The translations under genes and the position numbers were made by a program. A stretch of DNA of 64,000 bases, from contig AP026543.1 in assembly GCA_026075535.2 (NCBI GenBank), forward strand, positions 1,364,001-1,428,000, in the 5' to 3' direction. The number at the start of each line of letters is the position of its first letter. Within the stretch, counting starts at the first letter, position 1. The notes under the pieces are model-generated. The model worked only from the letters and a program-made list of their open reading frames with translations. It had not been told where the DNA came from and searched no databases. This document shows, piece by piece, positions 24,567 through 35,900 of this stretch. The stretch is from Tricholoma matsutake (Eukaryota; Basidiomycota; Agaricomycetes; Agaricales; Tricholomataceae).

Positions 24567-25335
24567 TTGACAGAATCAGGACCAGACTGTCATGATGATG
24601 ATGGTGAGGACCAGACGATGGGGAAGAGGACAACAATGGGGACAACAATGACAACAACATGGACAACAATGACAACAATGACAACCCCAGCATCAATGAC
24701 GGATGGCCCAGCACCCACCCCTACCGCTGTGAGCAACTGCTTGCAGGGTGGACCACAGGTGCTATGGATGACGATGACATGGGAATTTGGGGGAGACATT
24801 ACTGGTGAGTGGGAAACTGCTTAGGTGGCAATGGTCATGTTGCATGCATAGGATGACAATGATAGGGACCAGCATATGGGATGTGTTGGGCAAGGAACAG
24901 GACAATGAGTGGTGGGAGATATGAAGCTCTTTTTTTCTTCTTTCTTTTTCATTAGTTTGTCATCCCCTGCTCGCTCACAACACGATGCAATGTGGCCACA
25001 ATTTTTTAGTAGACATGTATTTAATTATGCCTCCCTTGTGTTTAGGCAAGTTCAAGTTTAATACATATTGTTTCTTTGTACATGATGGCTGGTAGTTATT
25101 TTGAGTGAACATGGTCTGAGGCTGTTTATTGAATGAGAAAACTATGTATGTATTGTTCTAATTAGCTTCCTGTACAACCAATGCACCTGTGGGCAAAATT
25201 TGAACATTTTACATACAAAAGCTGTGGCCTGGGCCAAGCCAAGCCAAGGCCAAGCCCTGGTTGATGGCTTTGGCCTGGCCTGTGTGTTGAGAAAGCCAAA
25301 GGGCTTTCAGGCCAAGCTGGGCTGGAACAGCACTA
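24567..25335. mobile_element. hAT-like element, second copy, left end missing
   Basis: The right end (25,190-25,335) matches the right end of the element at 15,797-17,315. It shows the same run of ATTTTACA.ACAAAAGC, GGCCTGGCC and GGCCAAGC motifs and the same terminus GGAACAGCACTA at 25,335. The interior carries a related Asp/Asn-rich coding-like stretch (GPDDGEEDNNGDNNDNN, about 24,595-24,720) built on GACAACAAT repeats. No left terminus or matching 8-bp duplication (expected ATTGTCCA) was found, so it is truncated or too decayed on that side. Confidence 0.6.
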
Positions 25336-25856
25336 ATTGTCCATGAAATCTTCCCATGGCAAATGATAAATCCAACATATCAAGCTATCAATATGCCATT
25401 CAAACATGCACATGAGAATTGTGGGTCAATCAACCCTGAAGAACAGGTACATGAATGCACCAACACAGTGTGTGCACCTGTCTTGGCAGTGCTCTATATG
25501 GATGAACTTCACTCATGGATAGCACTCCTTGCAACATTCTCATGTAAAGATAAGCATAAGCAGTCCAGAATTGGTGCAGAAGTCTATGAAGGTGATATAA
25601 CACAATAATGATCTGCCTGTGGATGAAATTGTTATTTCATTGTAACAACAAGTGTGACCCTACCATGCAGCTCAAAAGAGACCTATTGTAAGGGCAAGCC
25701 CTGTACAATCCAATGCACAAGGCATGTACTAGCAAGGGGAAATCCAAAGAGAATACTCTAAGGAACCCCTTGCAGGGTGCTACTACCTATCTACTGCATA
25801 TCTACTTCATGTACACCTCATGTCACTGTGCCACTAGCTGCTGAGGTGAACCTGAC
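25336..25856. other. Spacer with inverted LTR-like segment
   Basis: No gene. Positions 25,728-25,774 are a near-perfect reverse complement of 26,155-26,202 inside the LTR that follows (CTAGCAA.GGGAAATCC core), so part of an LTR lies head to head with the Gypsy-A copy. At 25,686 TGTAAGGGCAAGCCC resembles an LTR start. Confidence 0.5.
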
Positions 25857-26284
25857 TGTAAGGGGACTAGGGGGGTGCCCTGTGTGCTTCCCCTATTTTT
25901 TACATTCATCCTATATTTTTCCTCACTTCATTTCCTTCTATTCTTCAATTTCTAAGATTTTTCCTTATCTTATTACTAATTTCCCTTTCTATCACATTTG
26001 TGCATGTTGACAGTTTTATATTTAGAGGCAGAGCACCCCTTCTGACATCTACCCCTTTGTATGATGTCATTCGGTGGCCTTGATCTGCCTATCTCTGCCT
26101 TTTCTATTTTTAGACTATTATTTGATTTTTGCAGTCTTCACATATACTGGGCATTGGCAAAGGGGTCCTTAGAGTTTTCTCTTTGGATTTCCCTTTGCTA
26201 GGTGTGCCTCCAATCCCTGTACTATGTAGTATAATTTTAACTTCAGATTTCCCTTTGCTAGAGGCTGAGTGAGGTTGCCCTTAT
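25857..26284 (+). repeat. 5' LTR of Gypsy family A copy 2
   Basis: A 428-bp LTR beginning TGTAAGGGGACTAGGGG and ending near TTGCCCTTATA. It matches the inverted LTR at 8576-9009. No 3' LTR of this family was found in the window, so both copies are 5' fragments. Confidence 0.75.
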
Positions 26285-26315
26285 AGTAGAAAACTCTCTC
26301 CTAAGGCCCAAAATT

Positions 26316-27440
26316 GTGAATGCACTGCCCAAGATAGGCAGGTACAGAGTGGACAACACTTTCAAAAGCTCCACAGACTCCCTATGCACCATTCTTGACA
26401 GTCCCACCTTTAGTGCACCATCATTTTCGCCAGACATGCCCCCTAGCAACATGGACACATCAGAGCACCTCGATGTGCTTGAAAGCAACATTACCAGAAT
26501 ATGCATGCAAATAAATTCACTTAAATCTATGATCAAAAACTTCATCAGAACCCTTCAGACTAGCTCCACAACCAATATTCTCCCTATTGCACCTCCAAGT
26601 GCACCCAACAACAATGTGCTGCCTAATGCACCCACTAAGGAGCATGCCCAGATCAAACCATCTCCCCCCACTGAATTTAATGGTGTGCATGCACAGGGGT
26701 GTGCATTCCTTAATTCCTGTGAGTTGTACATCAGTCTCCAGTCACATCAATTTGTCGATAAGGCTGCAAAAGTTTATTGGGACTTCACATACATGAAATT
26801 TGAATGCACCTATCTCTACATGGATCGTATTCTGCACCAAACTAAAGAGCTCAGTTCTCTACCTTTCTCCACTTGGGGTGACTTTCAAGCAGAGTCTGTA
26901 TGCCACTTTTGCCCCCTCAATGAGTGCCACCAAGCAGTGACATGGCTCAAGTCATCCTCTTACCATCAGGCATGTCAATCTATGGATGACTATACCAATG
27001 AGTTTAAGGATTTGGTGGACATGGCAGGATATGGGAGTGGGCTACCAGTTGTGGTGAAGTTCCGACAGGGCCTCAATCAAGAAATTCAGGACCAGATTGC
27101 CCAGATGTTGGAAGGGCACCCGGTGGACGATGATATCTATGCTTGGTATAAGCTGCTTCACTCTGTGATCAGAACTGACTCACAAATGCGGCATTTAATG
27201 CTGCATTCCATGCTCCAACTACCACTCATGCACCCTACACCTTCAATTGAACCCTTCTCTACCATAACCCCATTCCCATCCATCAGACTACCACACCTGC
27301 CATCAATGTCCCAGTACCAATGGATGTTGATGCAGCCCACAGCCATGCACATAGGTTGGATCTCTGCTACTGCTGTGGGGAAACTAGGCACACGGCTGGA
27401 GCATGTCCCCATCATCAGGATATCCGCATGCTCACCCCCA
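26316..27440 (+). pseudogene. Gypsy family A copy 2: Gag
   Basis: An open frame of more than 370 codons encoding a retrotransposon Gag: Pro/Ser-rich N-terminus, the conserved capsid region from FNGVHAQGCAFLNSCELYIS to GSGLPVVVKFRQGLNQEIQD, then EGHPVDDDIYAWYKL. The zinc knuckle (LCYCCGETRHTAGACP, about 27,360-27,408) reads in another phase, so a frameshift lies upstream of it. There is no clear in-frame ATG before 26,434; the reading seems to run in from the LTR. Compared with the minus-strand copy this one is more complete. Confidence 0.8.
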
Positions 27441-27499
27441 AGGGGTGAGATGAACTCCTCCAAGACCTGTTGGTACTTGTAGATGTTGAGGAAGTGAAG

Positions 27500-28062
27500 G
27501 GTCAGGTTGCAGAGGAGATCAAGTCAGAAGTTGTGGAGGAGCAGGATTTTCTATTTCCAGCAAGTGAATTGTATGCCCTCACTGCCTGTCCATAACCACT
27601 TTGAAGTTTTGTCAGTTGAATCCCCAGAGAATGAATCTATTTCCATGACTGTTCCCCTCTCTGACCCTTCAAAGTTGGCTAAAGAGGTACCTGCTCTTCC
27701 CATCTCTCCCTCTGCTCCCCATCCCAAATTTAAATCATGGGAGCACAAACTACCACACAAATATATTGTTGCATCCACCCCCTCTACACATTCCTTGAAC
27801 CTAGCAATTGAACTACAGACTGCCAACACTGGACAGACACTCAGTGTCTCCATGCTCCTGGTCTCTGGTGCAACCAGTCTCTTCATCAATGCCCATCTCG
27901 CACAACAACACTGCCTGAATACTTGCTCACTCTCACATCCGATACCTGTTTATAATGTGGATGGGTCCCAAATGAAGCTGGTGCCATCTGAGAGGTTGTA
28001 GACCTGGTCCTCCATTACAAGGGTCATAGTGAGCATGCCCTTTTTGCTGTCACTCAATTAGG
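27500..28062 (+). pseudogene. Gypsy family A copy 2: aspartic protease
   Basis: Retropepsin region: LQTANTGQTLSVSMLLVSGATSLFI followed by the flap-side motif VYNVDGSQ, then in a shifted phase VDLVLHYKGHSEHALFAV. The catalytic triad DSGA is VSGA here, so the essential Asp is lost, and the phase changes at the TAG near 27,999. The expected continuation into reverse transcriptase is missing because LINE sequence begins at about 28,063. Confidence 0.75.
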
Positions 28063-29535
28063 AAAGCAATGTGCTCCCTAAGAAGCAAAGGAATCTGGAC
28101 ACTAGCAGACATGGGCACCTGGCAGAGAGATGGAACAGGGCAGCTGACATTTGTAACAAAACATATTGCAACTGATGCCACATGGACCTCAGCAGGCATA
28201 CACAACTACCACAAAGTATCGGATGTATTGTCACAGCTCAACATCGGATGTCTTGTGAATGGAAATGCTGAACTTCTTACCGAATGTCCAGAACGCTGTA
28301 GATGAGCTGAGACCCTCCTCAAACACTTAGCAACAACCAGTGGCCTGCTACCATCACCAACATCTGGAGGCAGACAGTGGGGGGCTCAGATGGATCAATG
28401 ATACTAGCAACTGCAGGAATTGGAGAGGACAAAACGGTGATGGCTGCAGTGATGGGCCCACAGACATTGGTGATGCAAATCCTGGGATGTAATTCTTCTA
28501 TCCTACATGGCAAGCTGATGGGTCTGATTTTAGTCTTGCCAAGCGACCCCCCTGAAACGTCCCATCTATACTCAGATCACATGAACTCTATGCATCTCAT
28601 CAATGACAGCAAGACAGCAGTAGACCAAGAACCAAAATTATGCCACATGAATGGGAGATCATACTACAGATGGATCTTGTTGCTGGTTTGACAGAACTGG
28701 GTTATAGTCAACTATATGCAAGGACATGCAGATGGCCTGACACTGCTGTCAAAGCTCAATAACAAAGCAGATCACTATGCAACATCTGCACAGAAACATG
28801 TCCACTACATTCCCATAGCCCCACACTCAATGTTTTACATGGATGACTACACATTCTTTCATGCAAGAGATGAATGGATTGAGTCAAACATATGGGTCTT
28901 CATCAAACAAGACATTGCAAGATCAACTGCCGAGAAGCTGAGCATCAACAATAACTATAGAATGATGACATGGCTCTACGACCCTATGCCGCCCCCTGAC
29001 TACTGCTATACAAAGGCGACATCAACCTATTCCATACTAGTGCAACTCTAGGCACGTTCTGGTCAACTAGCAATGGGTGAGACTCTACACAAGAGGGGGA
29101 AGTTGTGTGAGGACTCATGCCAACATGGTTGCAATGCAATTGAGGATATGCACCACCTCTTCATTGAGTGCAAACACTATGATGAGTGGAGAATGGGAAC
29201 AATGGAGAGGATAATGGAGAGGACAGGAGAAGCTGTCAAAAAGTAATATCGAGGAGACTGCTAAAAACACTCTCCTCTCAATAGCTAAGTCCCTGTTCAA
29301 AAACAATGATGGATGGCTGCTACATTACTCCTTTTCTTATCTAGGGCTCACTCCCCAGATTCACCACTATCTAACAAAGGATGGTTTAGAAAACTCTTGC
29401 AGCATATCACAACGACAACTAATTTATGGCCTATCACATGATTGGCATATCAAAGTGATCCAATTAGCAGGAAGGATATGGGGCAATGTGCAGAGAGAGA
29501 TGGCCAGGCTGAATGAAAAGGCTGGCAGAGATTGA
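28063..29535 (+). pseudogene. LINE 2, 5'-truncated ORF2 (RNase H and C-terminus)
   Basis: Same LINE family as the element at 15-23.9 kb, opposite strand. Visible are NGNAELLTECPERCR (about 28,260), RNase H blocks SDGSMILATAG, SSILHGKLMGLI, LYSDHMNSMHLINDSKTA, then YMDDYTFFHARDEWIESNIWV and the terminal Cys/His finger CQHGCNAIEDMHHLFIECKH. It ends with WGNVQREMARLNEKAGRD near 29,535. Everything upstream of RNase H is absent, the usual outcome of incomplete LINE reverse transcription. Its 5' edge lies within the Gypsy-A protease. Several stops are present. Confidence 0.8.
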
Positions 29536-30167
29536 AGCATTAGAATTTACAATAGTGGTCTTTTTTGGGTCCATCGAGGCTGTCTAGACATGTCCTAAGT
29601 CCTTCGTGGATGTAGGTGGATATCAAATTGTAAACATTGTAAACATCATGATCAACCATCATTGACACATCCAAACACGTTCAGCAAAACTGCATACATG
29701 GACTCTTCTTGGCTTTGCCTTCAATGCAACTTTATGCAATCAATATCACAACTATGAAAATCAGTCAGGTTTCATGCTGATACATAACAATTGAGCCATG
29801 CTGGCACTGCATGATCCGCTACGTTGATTTTGGTTTATTTATTTTATTTTATTTTTTTAGGCATTGAATATTGGTTTGAATTATAACATATTTCATGAGG
29901 GAGAACAAAAAACTATTTTGATATGATATGGCATGTGATGTGTATTTCGGTGGAATCTGCAAACATATTTTAAATATTTTATACATGTTTGTCTATGCTC
30001 ATTGACATTGTGATGTATCATGGATAGAGGAAAGGGCATGAATGGTAGGTTGTTACTGAAAATACAGGGAGACACCATACAAGACAGTTATGAGACAGTA
30101 TTACTAATGCAGAATAAATTGGATGGTGTTATCTATAAATATGTTAGATGTTGATTGGAAAGTCATC
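29536..30167. other. No gene recognised
   Basis: AT-rich spacer after LINE 2 (probably including its 3' untranslated region up to about 29,640). It includes a T-rich run at 29,830-29,862 and no supported coding content. Confidence 0.4.
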
Positions 30168-30297
30168 TTTTGAGCTAATGAACATGAGCAATGCCTACAT
30201 AATCAAATCTTCCTCATTGTTTGCACTCAGCTATCGATGCCATTGAAAGAAGGAATTTCAAGTGGGGCACAGTTGAGATCCATGTAGCACAATTCCT
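30168..30297 (-). mobile_element. Helitron Rep N-terminal fragment
   Basis: This 130-bp segment matches 58,073-58,229 of the Helitron Rep gene with one internal deletion and scattered substitutions. On the minus strand it retains the reading for CAPLEIPSFNGID. It is an isolated piece of another Helitron copy, with no terminus visible nearby. Confidence 0.7.
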
Positions 30298-30779
30298 CAT
30301 TTGCAATCACATGAGTGGAATAGTTGTATGACAACAGTTGTAAGAGGCCAGCTACTTGGGTCAATGAGGGTATGACATTGTCTGGTTGATCACAATGTGG
30401 CTAACAAAGGCATAAACATTGTTCATGAAGAGACCAATTGGGAATGTGCAGAACCAAAAGACATGTTGTGATACTTGGAGATGGTGTCTGTGGTGAATCA
30501 TGGCATGATCATGGGTGGGATAAAGATGGAGAAAGTCTCATGGATATGTTTCAAAATTGTGATAGGTGGCATGGCATCTTGCCTGTTTTGTTTTTTCAAA
30601 AAGGTAGGGATCATGGTTGTGTACCAATGATGAGTGATTAATATTATGACAGGAATTATGTGAAGTACTTGGGTCAACAAGGGAAATTTGTTCGGTCATT
30701 GTCAAGCTGGTGTCGAGGAGGGCACATGCAGGACCGAGTGGTGTGCTGTCTCAAGTCCCGGGTGATCCCTTTCCAGCAA

Positions 30780-31039
30780 GTCTGTGACTCATATTCAGAC
30801 AGTTTCAGTTTCAAAGGTCAACGTGGCGAGTCTCAAATGCACTTTGAAATGCATGATGAATGGTATGACATCATGCCTGCTTTTTGAAATGAGTGTAGTG
30901 GCATACTGTTGGTTTTCAACCACACCTATCATGACTGAGGACGTGTCTCCATTGTATATCAAGCATTTTGAAGATGGTTTTTAAGATGATGTTTCAAACA
31001 ATGTGGTTGAGATGGGTGCCGCCTCGCTCACAGGGGCAG
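30780..31039 (+). pseudogene. Gene D, part 1 (upstream of the Gypsy insertion)
   Basis: The + strand frame through 30,784-30,984 (VASLKCTLKCMMNGM, VVAYCWFSTTPIMTEDVSPL, YIKHFEDGF) stops at TAA 30,982 and continues in phase as DDVSNNVVEMGAASLTG up to the Gypsy target site at 31,035-31,039. With the insertions removed it reads on into 39,172 and then 41,501. The family is uncharacterised to me but typical of Agaricomycetes. The upstream end is unclear; weaker coding-like sequence extends to about 30,440. No catalytic motif is visible. Confidence 0.6.
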
Positions 31040-31695
31040 TGTTACAATTTTCCTTGTAACTCATGGAACCCGATGCACCCGACGATCCCCTCCAGACCGG
31101 AGGCACCCCTTGATTCATGCCTAGGGCATGTCCTTGACATCAGACACACACACGACACATGCCGACTACATGCATTCGATCCCCTTCCCATGGAAGGCAC
31201 CCTTGACGCATGGTGACTCCATGCACCCGAACCCACTCCCACACATGCTGTGATATGACAGCCCCCTGACATGAGGTCCGTGACGTCGGACTCTCACAAT
31301 CGACATGCTGCACTGCAGCATGTCCTTGACATCGGATGCCTCATGCAAGGCATGAGGCCTATTGTTTCTATTATTACTTGATATGCATCTACCTTTCCGA
31401 TTGGACGATAAGGACCTCCCTTCTAGTATAAGTACTGTGACTTGTAGTAGGGATGTCCTTAGTTTAGATCTAGGCATTCTACAGCCTTAACTTGCAACTC
31501 ATGAACTTACTCGAAACCACTAAGGAAGCCCCTTAGTGCATGAACCTGAATGACTCTACGCAGAAGCCCTGCTAGAGTGCACTACCTATCTTACGTCAGA
31601 TGCTCCGAGTAAGACTAGTGTCGAACGACTCGTCGAGGAAGCACCTCATCGAACGACATCGACTAGATCGAGTGGTTGAGGCTTCGCCCCTAATA
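31040..31695 (+). repeat. 5' LTR, chromodomain Gypsy B
   Basis: Begins TGTTACAATTTTCCTTGTAA and ends CTTCGCCCCTAATA, where the 3' LTR has CTTCGCCCTTAACA; the terminal CA has mutated to TA here. It contains tandem GACATC/ATGC-rich repeats around 31,130-31,345 that differ in number from the 3' copy. Confidence 0.85.
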
Positions 31696-31810
31696 TAAGA
31701 TCTAAACTATCTGCTAGCCCACATACCTAGGTGTAGGCAATACGTCTTGATACACACCACAGCAACCCGGGTCTAGACAAACCCCAGACCAACCACCAAG
31801 AGAAGCAGAA

Positions 31811-32906
31811 CCACAGCCAGGTTCATCTTGGTACCAATACAATGGAAGACTAGTCCATTACTCGACCCCAGCACAGCATTGGTTCTATGGATCAACCGAC
31901 AGACAACGAGGAGATTTCCTCACCGACAAAGACTTTGAACAACCGCACACACCCCCACCCGAAACATCCACCTGCTTCTTAACAGACGAAACCGATGACC
32001 TCTATAATGAGATGTCCGAACCCGCAACTGCACCAACGATGTCCGTAAAGGACATTCGAATCCAATCACCCACAGACTTCTCAGGAGAGCGGACCAAGAC
32101 CACCAAGTTCCTGCAGGAGATAGACCTGTACTTGCAAATCAATGACCAGGTCTACAACACGAACGACAAGAAGATCATCTTCATGCTGTCCTTCATGAAT
32201 GGAGGGACAGCAGCTGCCTGGGCGCAGGCATTTGTCAACCAGCACCAATCCAAGGGACTAGGTGAATACGCAGACTTCTGACAGAAGGTCCTAGAGGCCT
32301 TCTCACCGATCGACGATGCCGGAACGGCAAAGACAGATTAAGAATCTCAAACAAGGTTCAGGGAACCTCAAAGAATATGTGGCAAACTTCCGCATCCTGA
32401 AAGACAGGACGGGAATCACCGAAGATGCAGCCATGATTGAGTACTTCATGGATGGACTGCATCCTGAGTTACTGAAGAGGGTACACACAATGGAGACAGT
32501 GCCCAACACTCTTGAAGGCTGGATAAAGGCAGCTTTGAAATATGAAGGCCAATGGAAACAGGCCATGGCAATCCTGGGAAAGACCAGGCAGAACCAGAAG
32601 ACAAATGAAACAACAAAGAAAGGACAGCCTTCTCTCGACATCAACTGACTGACAAACCAAGAACACGTGGAACACCTCCAAAAGGGATTGTGTTTCATCT
32701 GCCACCAACCGGGACACCGATCGTCCGACCACAGGGATGGAAAGAACCCCACTCAGACGGGGTCAGCGCCTCCTCCCTACCGAAATCGCTTCACCCAGAA
32801 GAAGACTGGGGTGGACACCTACCAGAAGATCCGCATGATGCTGGATGAACTAGAGGAAGAAGAAAAGGAACGAGCCCTTAACCTCATGGAGGAATCAGGT
32901 TTTTAG
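31811..32906 (+). pseudogene. Gypsy B Gag
   Basis: The frame from about 31,811 reads YQYNGRLVHYSTPAQHW, then MSEPATAPTMSVKDIRI and FSGERTKTTKFLQEIDLYL (capsid). A TGA at 32,279 and a one-base phase change near 32,330 lead into NLKQGSGNLKEYVANFRILK and WIKAALKYEGQW. After a TGA at 32,646 comes the zinc knuckle CFICHQPGHRSSDH (about 32,695-32,736). Gag ends at TAG 32,904 in a different phase from pol. The change of phase at GGTTTTTAG could be a translational shift, but the heptamer is not canonical and an indel is likelier. The initiator Met was not identified. Confidence 0.8.
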
Positions 32907-35900
32907 AACAGTGGCCTGATACGACGCCAGTCACCGCTGTAGTCTCCCTAGGGTCTGTACTCTTGGCTACCATGAATAGACAATCTATGCACCTGTCTAT
33001 TTGGGTAGCTGAGTCAGACAATGGGAAAGATGTCACAACGAATGCGCTCCTTGACTCTGGAGCAGGAGGAGTCTTTATCGACTCGAACTTCGTCGAACGA
33101 GAAGGGATCAGAACATATCCATTAGGCCGCACCATCTGGGCCACGAACATAGACGGGACCCTGAACAAGCAGGGAATGATCACCAGATGCATGAAAGGAA
33201 GACTCCACATCAACGGAAGGAGCTACCCAATAGAATACCTAGTCGCTGGACTAGGCAAAGAATCGGTAATCCTAGGCCTGCCATGGCTGTGGGAGATAAA
33301 CCCGATCATCGATTGGAAGAAGGGAACCTTTGAGTTCTGAGATGAAGAACGATGGGCTCAGATCAAACGAATCTTGGAGAAGACAAGAAGAGCCGAACGG
33401 GCCCTCCTGAACACCCTAAACCTTCCTAGGGTAGGCGCCAAAAGGGAGGTGCCAAATGACAGAATGGCACGAATTCAACACATCGTGGCCAAAACAAGAC
33501 AGAGGCTCTCTGAAGAGAAAGAGAGGAGCCTTGCCCAAGCCAGATTGGCTGTGGCAAAAACAAGAAAAAGACTCTCCGAAGAAAAGGAGAGAAACCTTGC
33601 CCGAGCATGACTAGCCATGGCAAAGACGAAGGAAAGGCTTTCTGAAAAGAAAGCAAAGGAACTAAATTCTGTCCAGATAGCCGTCGCAAAAACCAGGAGC
33701 AGCAACACTCCTAAAGAAACCAGAAACCTTGAAGCAGCACGACGTGCTGTCGCCAAGACCTGAGAAAACCAGAAGAAGAAACAGCTGGAAAAGGGCAAAA
33801 ACAAAGAATGCGACAGGGCACAATGAATTGTGCAAAGGATGAAGGAATTGCTAACCTCCACAGGGGAGGGAAGCACCAGCAAAAGGAACATGAAAATGAC
33901 ACTACGAAACAGGATAAACTACCCTCGACAACAGACTACCCCGACCCACGATGATAGGACTCCAGATCACGGTACCATCAACACTGAAATACCTATGCGC
34001 AGGGAGACCCCCCCTCAGGTAAAGATTGAAGAGGTACCCAATGAAGAACTACTGGCAGACACTGGCATGGAAATACGAGCGATAGAACTGACCCCCGAAC
34101 AAGATGTGATTGAGGATGACTCAATACTGATTGCATACGTGTGAGGCAAACCAGTCATTGGCCTATTTGGACCAGCCATAGAACTGCCCCTGATGGAAGA
34201 ACATCGAGAGCCGACACACAAATACATCCGGAAGATGAACACCATCGGCAGACTCGTGAAAGGCAAGGGCTCCCCACGATACCTACTCAACTCCAACATA
34301 TGGATCAGAGCAAAGACATCCATATCTCAATGACTGGCACATGAGCAAGAGGAGGGAAAGGAGACTAGCCAACAGACCCTGGACAACTTGCTGCCACCAG
34401 AATACCAGAAATACAGACAGGTATTTGAAAAGGCCGCATCTGAACGATTCCCGGAATCAAGACTGTGGGATCATGCAATTGACTTGAAGGAAGGCTTTGT
34501 ACCGAAAGATTGCAAAGTCTACCCATTGACACCAAAAGAACAAGAGAAACTCAATGAGTTTCTTGATGAAAACCTGGAGAAAGGATACATCCAACCGTCA
34601 AAATCACCCATGGCATCCCCGTTCTTCTTCGTGTTGAAGAAGGACTCTGATGCTCTATGACCTTGCCAAGACTATCGCTATCTGAACGAAGGAACAATCC
34701 GGAACAACTACCCCCTGCTACTGATTGGAGACCTCTTGGACAAGCTGAAGGGAGCGAGATTTTTCATGAAACTTGATATTTGATGGGGATATCATAATGT
34801 ACGGATAAAGAAAGGAGACAAGTGGAAGGCAGCATTCAAGACTAACTGAGGGCTATTTGAGCCAATGGTGATGTTCTTTGGGCTGTGCAACTCACTGGCA
34901 ACATTCCAGGCCATGATGAACGATCTCTTCCGAGATATGCTAGATGAAGGATGGCTCATCATCTATATGGATGACATCCTGATCTTCTCGAAGACGGAAG
35001 AAGAACACCGGATAAGGACCAAAAGGGTCCTCGAACAACTATGACAATGCGATCTCTACCTGAAAATAGAGAAATGCAAATTCAACATACAGGAAGTCGA
35101 CTTCTTGGGCATGATCATCAGGCCCAACAAACTCGCAATGGACAACACGAAGCTGGCTGGGATCAAGGACTGGCCCATGCCAAGGACAGTGAAGGATGTA
35201 AGATCCTTCCTAGGATTTGGGAACTTCTATTGAAGATTCATCGGACACTTCGCGGATCTGGCCAGACCACTGAATGATTTGACAAAGAAGAACCAGAAAT
35301 TTGAATGGACAAACAACTGCCAGCAATTGTTTGATGCACTAAAAAGGAAATTCAACAAAGCCCCAGTACTGCTGATGCCAGACGCAACAAAACCATTTGT
35401 GGTGGAATCTGATGCCTCGAAATTTGCGACAGGCGCAGTACTCAGACAACAGGATGCCAACAGAGACTGGCACCCATGCAGCTATATCTCGCATTCTTTC
35501 AACAAAGCTGAAAGAAATTACGAGATATATGACAGGGAACTACTGGGAGTGATCCGAGCACTAGAGACATGGAGACACTACCTGCAGGGGACACCGTTCC
35601 CTGTGACGGTACTGTCCAATCACAAGAACCTGATGTATTTCCGTCAGGCGCAGAAACTGAACCGACGACAGGCTAGATGGAGCATCTACCTGTCACAATT
35701 CGACCTGAAGCTACAACACGTACCGGGATCACAGATGGTACAATCTGATGCCCTATCGAGGAGAGCAGATCATATAGCCAAAGAAGACACCGATAACGAG
35801 GACAAGACCATCCTCGCTGACAAACTGTTTGTCAAAACGATCGACACTGAGCTCCAGGGAGCCCTGGTCTCAGCAATAATGAAGGATGACCTCGTAAATG

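Noticed and set aside
32890..32910. Programmed -1 frameshift between gag and pol
   Set aside because: GGTTTTTAG is suggestive, but it does not fit the X XXY YYZ rule in the gag phase, and another phase change near 32,330 suggests plain indels.
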